The notes beneath the pieces are model-generated. The model ran no database searches and was not told the DNA's origin. It saw nothing but the letters and a program-made list of their open reading frames with translations. Source: Candidatus Woesearchaeota archaeon (GTDB lineage: Archaea > Nanobdellota > Nanobdellia > Woesearchaeales > JACJVV01). From it: 64,000 bases of DNA. Positions 60,968 through 64,000 of the stretch are shown piece by piece; positions within the stretch are counted from its first letter, which is position 1; the number at the start of each line of letters is the position of its first letter. A program made the position numbers and the translations under genes. Location: positions 124,001 through 188,000 of the forward strand of contig JACJVV010000003.1 in NCBI GenBank assembly GCA_020637495.1. Reading direction: 5' to 3'.

Positions 60968-62950
60968 ATGGAACTTGCTTTGCTTGAAGAGATAGGACTT
61001 ACTAAAGGGGAGATTTCAGTATATATGGCACTTCTTGAACTAGGCAGCTCAACTGTTGGGCCAATTGTGGACAAAGCAAAAGTATCAAGTTCAAAAGTTT
61101 ATGATATCCTTGAAAGATTGATGGATAAAGGTCTAGCTAGTTATGTAATAAAAGAGAATACTAAATATTTTGAGTCTGCTCAACCAAGCAGAATATTGGA
61201 TTACATGCAGGAGAGAAAAAAAGAGATTGAAGAGAAAGAGAATAGAGTAAAGGAGATATTGCCACAGTTAGAATTAAGGCAGAGGATGGCAAAGAACAAA
61301 CAAGAAGTCAATGTCTATGAAGGATTAAAAGGGATAAAGACTGTAAGGGAGAAGTCATTAAGGGAGTTGAAAGCAGGGGATGAATTCTATATATTAGGAA
61401 TTTCTGCAACATCAAGCGAACAGCTTAGAAATTATTGGATGAACTATCATAAACGAAGATCACAATCAAAAATAGGAACCAAGATGCTGATTAATAGAGA
61501 TGCTCCTGAGAAATATTTTGATGAGAGAAATAAACTGCCACATACCAATGTTAAAAGGATGCCCTTCTCTGCATCTACCCCATCATGGTTCGACATATAT
61601 GATGACAGGATGGTAATTGGAGTAACAGGCGAAGAACCAATCGCTGTTGAGATAAAAAGCAGTAAAGTAGCTGAAAGTTTCAAGGCATATTTTGAAGCAT
61701 TATGGAATCAGAAAGTCATGATGTTTGAAGGGCAAGAAGCAGTTGAATCCTCATACAATGAAATCCTGAAGAATTCTAAAAAAAGTGATGATGTAATAAT
61801 ATTTGCCGCAAAACCTGAAACAAAAAGAGGAGTAGACTTCAACAGAGATTGGAACAGAGAAATGCGCAAAAGAACAAGAAATGTAAGGTTATTGTATTAT
61901 GGTAATAACCAGAAGAATATAGAACGTGCAAAAGAGATTTCAGAACAAGGATGTGAGACAAAAATATTAGCAACTGCACAATCACTGCCTATATCTTCAA
62001 TAGTAGTAGGAGACAAGATACTACAAGTAGTATGGAGCAAGAATCCATTCACACTAATCATAGAGAATAAGACAGTTGCTGATTCATATAGAACTAACTT
62101 TGAACTTTTATGGAATCAGGATACAACAGTAAGCAAAGGATGGGATGCCTTCAAGAATGCGTTGTCCAGTATGCTGAATGAGATAAAACCTGGAGATAGA
62201 TACAATGTTCTTGGGGCAACACTTGGGAGTGAAGCTAACAGAAAAGAATATACAGATTTTTTTGCAGATTTCCATCAAGAAAGATCAAGCAAGGGTGTGC
62301 ATTGCAGATTATTATTCTATCAAGATGAGAAAGACTATGTAATGAATAAGATAGAGAAGAAATATTGGCAAGATAAAGGAGAAATAAAGTTCCTAAGTTA
62401 CAATCAAGAGTCTCCAGTGCAGATATTTACATACAATGACAAGGCAATGCTTAGTATACAAGAAAAAGAACCTACTGTAATAATAATAAATAATCCAAAA
62501 GTTGCTGAATCCTTCAGGAAGAATTTTGAGAATGCATGGAACCAAGATACCCAAATCTTGAAAGGAGTTGATGCTGTTCAAGATCTGTTTGAGCAGATGC
62601 TAGAAGCAGGCAGCTGCGATTTTATTGCAGCTAGAGGATATTTTGTAGAAAAAAGGCCAGAATATATAGATAAATGGGAGAAAAGAGCAGAAAAAGCAGG
62701 CTTCAAGATGCGAAATATCGTAGATCCAGAAGTTAAAGGACATAGGATAACCAAATTCAAATTTGCCCAAACAAGATATACTCTTCAGAAGGAATTTGCA
62801 GAGCTTAGTGCTATATGGATATTCGGAGAGAAGGTAGCAATAAGCAATTGGACTGACAAAGAACCAATTGTAGTCATGATGGATAACAAAGCAATGTATG
62901 ATATGTATAGCAAACAGTTTGAGTTGCTATGGAATAAGGAGAAGATTTAA
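60968..62950 (+). CDS. TrmB-family transcription regulator with four sensor-domain repeats
   Basis: 660 residues. 1-75 is the TrmB winged helix (LTKGEISVYMALLELGSSTVGPIVDKAKVSSSKVYDILERLMDKG), followed by a coiled-coil linker to about 110. The remaining chain contains four repeats of the C-terminal sensor unit, recognised by the recurring ends EALWNQKVMMFEG, LLWNQDTTVSKG, NAWNQDTQILKG and LLWNKEKI. Most TrmB-like proteins have one such unit. Candidate operator at 60910. It may sense sugars or a cell-surface signal. Confidence 0.85.
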   Translation: MELALLEEIGLTKGEISVYMALLELGSSTVGPIVDKAKVSSSKVYDILERLMDKGLASYVIKENTKYFESAQPSRILDYMQERKKEIEEKENRVKEILPQLELRQRMAKNKQEVNVYEGLKGIKTVREKSLRELKAGDEFYILGISATSSEQLRNYWMNYHKRRSQSKIGTKMLINRDAPEKYFDERNKLPHTNVKRMPFSASTPSWFDIYDDRMVIGVTGEEPIAVEIKSSKVAESFKAYFEALWNQKVMMFEGQEAVESSYNEILKNSKKSDDVIIFAAKPETKRGVDFNRDWNREMRKRTRNVRLLYYGNNQKNIERAKEISEQGCETKILATAQSLPISSIVVGDKILQVVWSKNPFTLIIENKTVADSYRTNFELLWNQDTTVSKGWDAFKNALSSMLNEIKPGDRYNVLGATLGSEANRKEYTDFFADFHQERSSKGVHCRLLFYQDEKDYVMNKIEKKYWQDKGEIKFLSYNQESPVQIFTYNDKAMLSIQEKEPTVIIINNPKVAESFRKNFENAWNQDTQILKGVDAVQDLFEQMLEAGSCDFIAARGYFVEKRPEYIDKWEKRAEKAGFKMRNIVDPEVKGHRITKFKFAQTRYTLQKEFAELSAIWIFGEKVAISNWTDKEPIVVMMDNKAMYDMYSKQFELLWNKEKI

Positions 62951-62965
62951 GTAAATCATAATTAC

Positions 62966-63766
62966 ATGGATACCATGGTAAAGACAGGCTTGGTATTAGG
63001 TGGAGGAGGAACAAGAGGTTTTGCACATATTGGAGTTCTAAAAGTATTGAAAGACTTAGATATCAAGATAGATGCAGTAGCAGGATGTAGTATTGGTGCA
63101 TTCATAGGAGCATCATTCTGTGCTGGTAATTCCCCATATGATATGGAAAGATATGTGAAGAAGATAGGACTGTTGGATATGTTTGATATGAACATATCGA
63201 TGACTGGGATAAGGACAACTAATAAATTACATAGGATATTCAATGAGTTTGTAGGTGAAGATAAATTTGAAGACCTTGATATCCCATTATATGTCAATGC
63301 AGTAAATCTTTCAAAAGCAAGAGAAGAAGTCTTCTGCAAAGGAAATCTGTTTGAAGCTATTCGTGCTTCAGTAACTATTCCTGGACTTGTAAGCCCATAT
63401 AAAATAAGTGATAATTATTATGTTGATGGAGGAATAATGAATATTGAACCTGTTTCCATCTTGCCAAAGAATATCAAGAGATACATCATAGTTGATGTCT
63501 CGCCATTAGGAAAGATGGACATGAAAAAAGCAAATGTCCTTGATATTATTGATACTTCCATGAAGATAATGCAGAAGGAGTCTGGAAGATTAAAGAATCT
63601 AAAACACATGAAGAATAAGTTTGTCCTTATCAAACCAAAAGTAGCTGAACATCATATGCTTGAAAGCAAAAATAAATATCAAGAAATAATAGACAAAGGT
63701 GAGAAAGCTGCTAAGATGAAGAAACAAGAATTATTGAGTTTGAGTAAAGTTTGGTATAAATTCTAA
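62966..63766 (+). CDS. Patatin-like phospholipase (RssA type)
   Basis: 266 residues. Oxyanion loop GGGGTRG (12-18), nucleophile Ser42 in GCSIG, and catalytic Asp154 in DGG (YVDGGIMN). VVGCSIGAFIGASFCAGN and ASVTIPGLVSPY are family features. Probable lipid acyl hydrolase, cytoplasmic. Starts 15 nt after the TrmB gene stop, hence probably the same transcript. Confidence 0.9.
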   Translation: MDTMVKTGLVLGGGGTRGFAHIGVLKVLKDLDIKIDAVAGCSIGAFIGASFCAGNSPYDMERYVKKIGLLDMFDMNISMTGIRTTNKLHRIFNEFVGEDKFEDLDIPLYVNAVNLSKAREEVFCKGNLFEAIRASVTIPGLVSPYKISDNYYVDGGIMNIEPVSILPKNIKRYIIVDVSPLGKMDMKKANVLDIIDTSMKIMQKESGRLKNLKHMKNKFVLIKPKVAEHHMLESKNKYQEIIDKGEKAAKMKKQELLSLSKVWYKF

Positions 63767-64000
63767 CTATTTGAGATGCTTGATATTTTCTTTGATGTAA
63801 GTAATTAATCTATTTGGCCATAATCTAGGGATTGGTGGTTGCAAAAGTTCATTAATCCATTTCTTGAATTTCCTGTCAAACACTCCTTTTGGATTCTCAA
63901 TGAAACGCTCAAACTCATAATAAATCAGTGGTTCTAAACCTATCTCCTTATGGACATTATGCATATCTTCAAGCAACATCTTGATCTTCTCTTCCTGTTT
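63767..64000 (-). CDS. C-terminal part of a gene running off the right edge
   Basis: The frame is open from the right window edge (start KQEEKIKMLL) to the stop at 63767, adjacent to the patatin stop. The visible 77 residues are basic and helical with Trp/Pro-rich ELLQPPIPRLWPNRL. No family recognised from this fragment. Confidence 0.5.
   Translation of the reverse strand, partial: KQEEKIKMLLEDMHNVHKEIGLEPLIYYEFERFIENPKGVFDRKFKKWINELLQPPIPRLWPNRLITYIKENIKHLK

Overview
The window looks like a piece of an AT-rich archaeal chromosome, most likely from the DPANN superphylum (Woesearchaeota/Pacearchaeota-like; exact lineage unresolved). The reasons are archaeal informational genes (TFB, aIF1A, aIF2 gamma, Alba, RpoL, S6e, S17e, L15e, L35Ae, type II methionine aminopeptidase), pilins with the class III signal sequence QAAMEFLMTYGWA, BRE/TATA promoters about 25 bp before many start codons (leaderless mRNAs), and many short membrane or acidic proteins of unknown function. 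No rRNA, CRISPR array, cas gene, integrase or transposase was recognised. All four tRNA genes found carry introns.

Layout. 0-3 kb: four pilin-like surface proteins. 2.9-3.3 kb: tRNA-Asn and tRNA-Ile with a hairpin-rich spacer. 3.4-7.2 kb: small membrane, methyltransferase and acidic coiled-coil proteins plus aIF1A. 7.2-13.3 kb: methionine aminopeptidase, HMG-CoA synthase, a 9-copy 15-bp minisatellite, L15e, a frameshifted TFB, S6e and aIF2 gamma. 13.3-17 kb: a 1235-residue secreted Ig-like protein. 17-22.7 kb: small genes (including 32- and 34-codon genes), S17e-Alba, tRNA-Arg, HtpX, a GH17-like glycosidase, tRNA-Ser and L35Ae.

22.7-37.6 kb is an accessory block with little recognisable function: a tight six-gene minus-strand operon (two related multi-TM proteins, two large proteins sharing an N-formylglutamate-amidohydrolase-like/regulatory-domain architecture, two helical proteins), a lysine-rich histone-H1-like protein, a single-chain nucleotidyltransferase-HEPN protein, then four plus-strand genes, two sharing a domain and one with an HELYH protease motif. 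37.6-43.4 kb: GDP-mannose synthesis (manC, manB) and a histidine operon in which HisE is fused to HisG and HisI to HisA. 43.7-50.2 kb: a HemK-like methyltransferase fused to a COG2112-type kinase, membrane proteins around a DsbA-like thiol oxidoreductase, a cation/proton antiporter and a PAC2 protein.

50.2-55.1 kb is the most unusual stretch. Three long AT-rich noncoding gaps hold a shared motif (CTCACTTTT on the left, its complement AAAAGTGAG on the right at a regular 53-bp period), GGGAAAATCCC-like palindromes and helically phased TGGGAAT/TGGGACT repeats. Between them lie an orphan receiver protein, a zinc ribbon and three putative winged-helix proteins whose promoters overlap palindromes. 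It resembles an iteron-type replication/partition or autoregulated module; that is inference. 55.1-64 kb: METTL5-like methyltransferase, RpoL, a COG1407 phosphoesterase, a lipoprotein, a secreted beta-strand-rich protein with an FG-GAP-like partner, a TrmB-family regulator with four sensor repeats, a patatin-like lipase, and a partial gene at the right edge.
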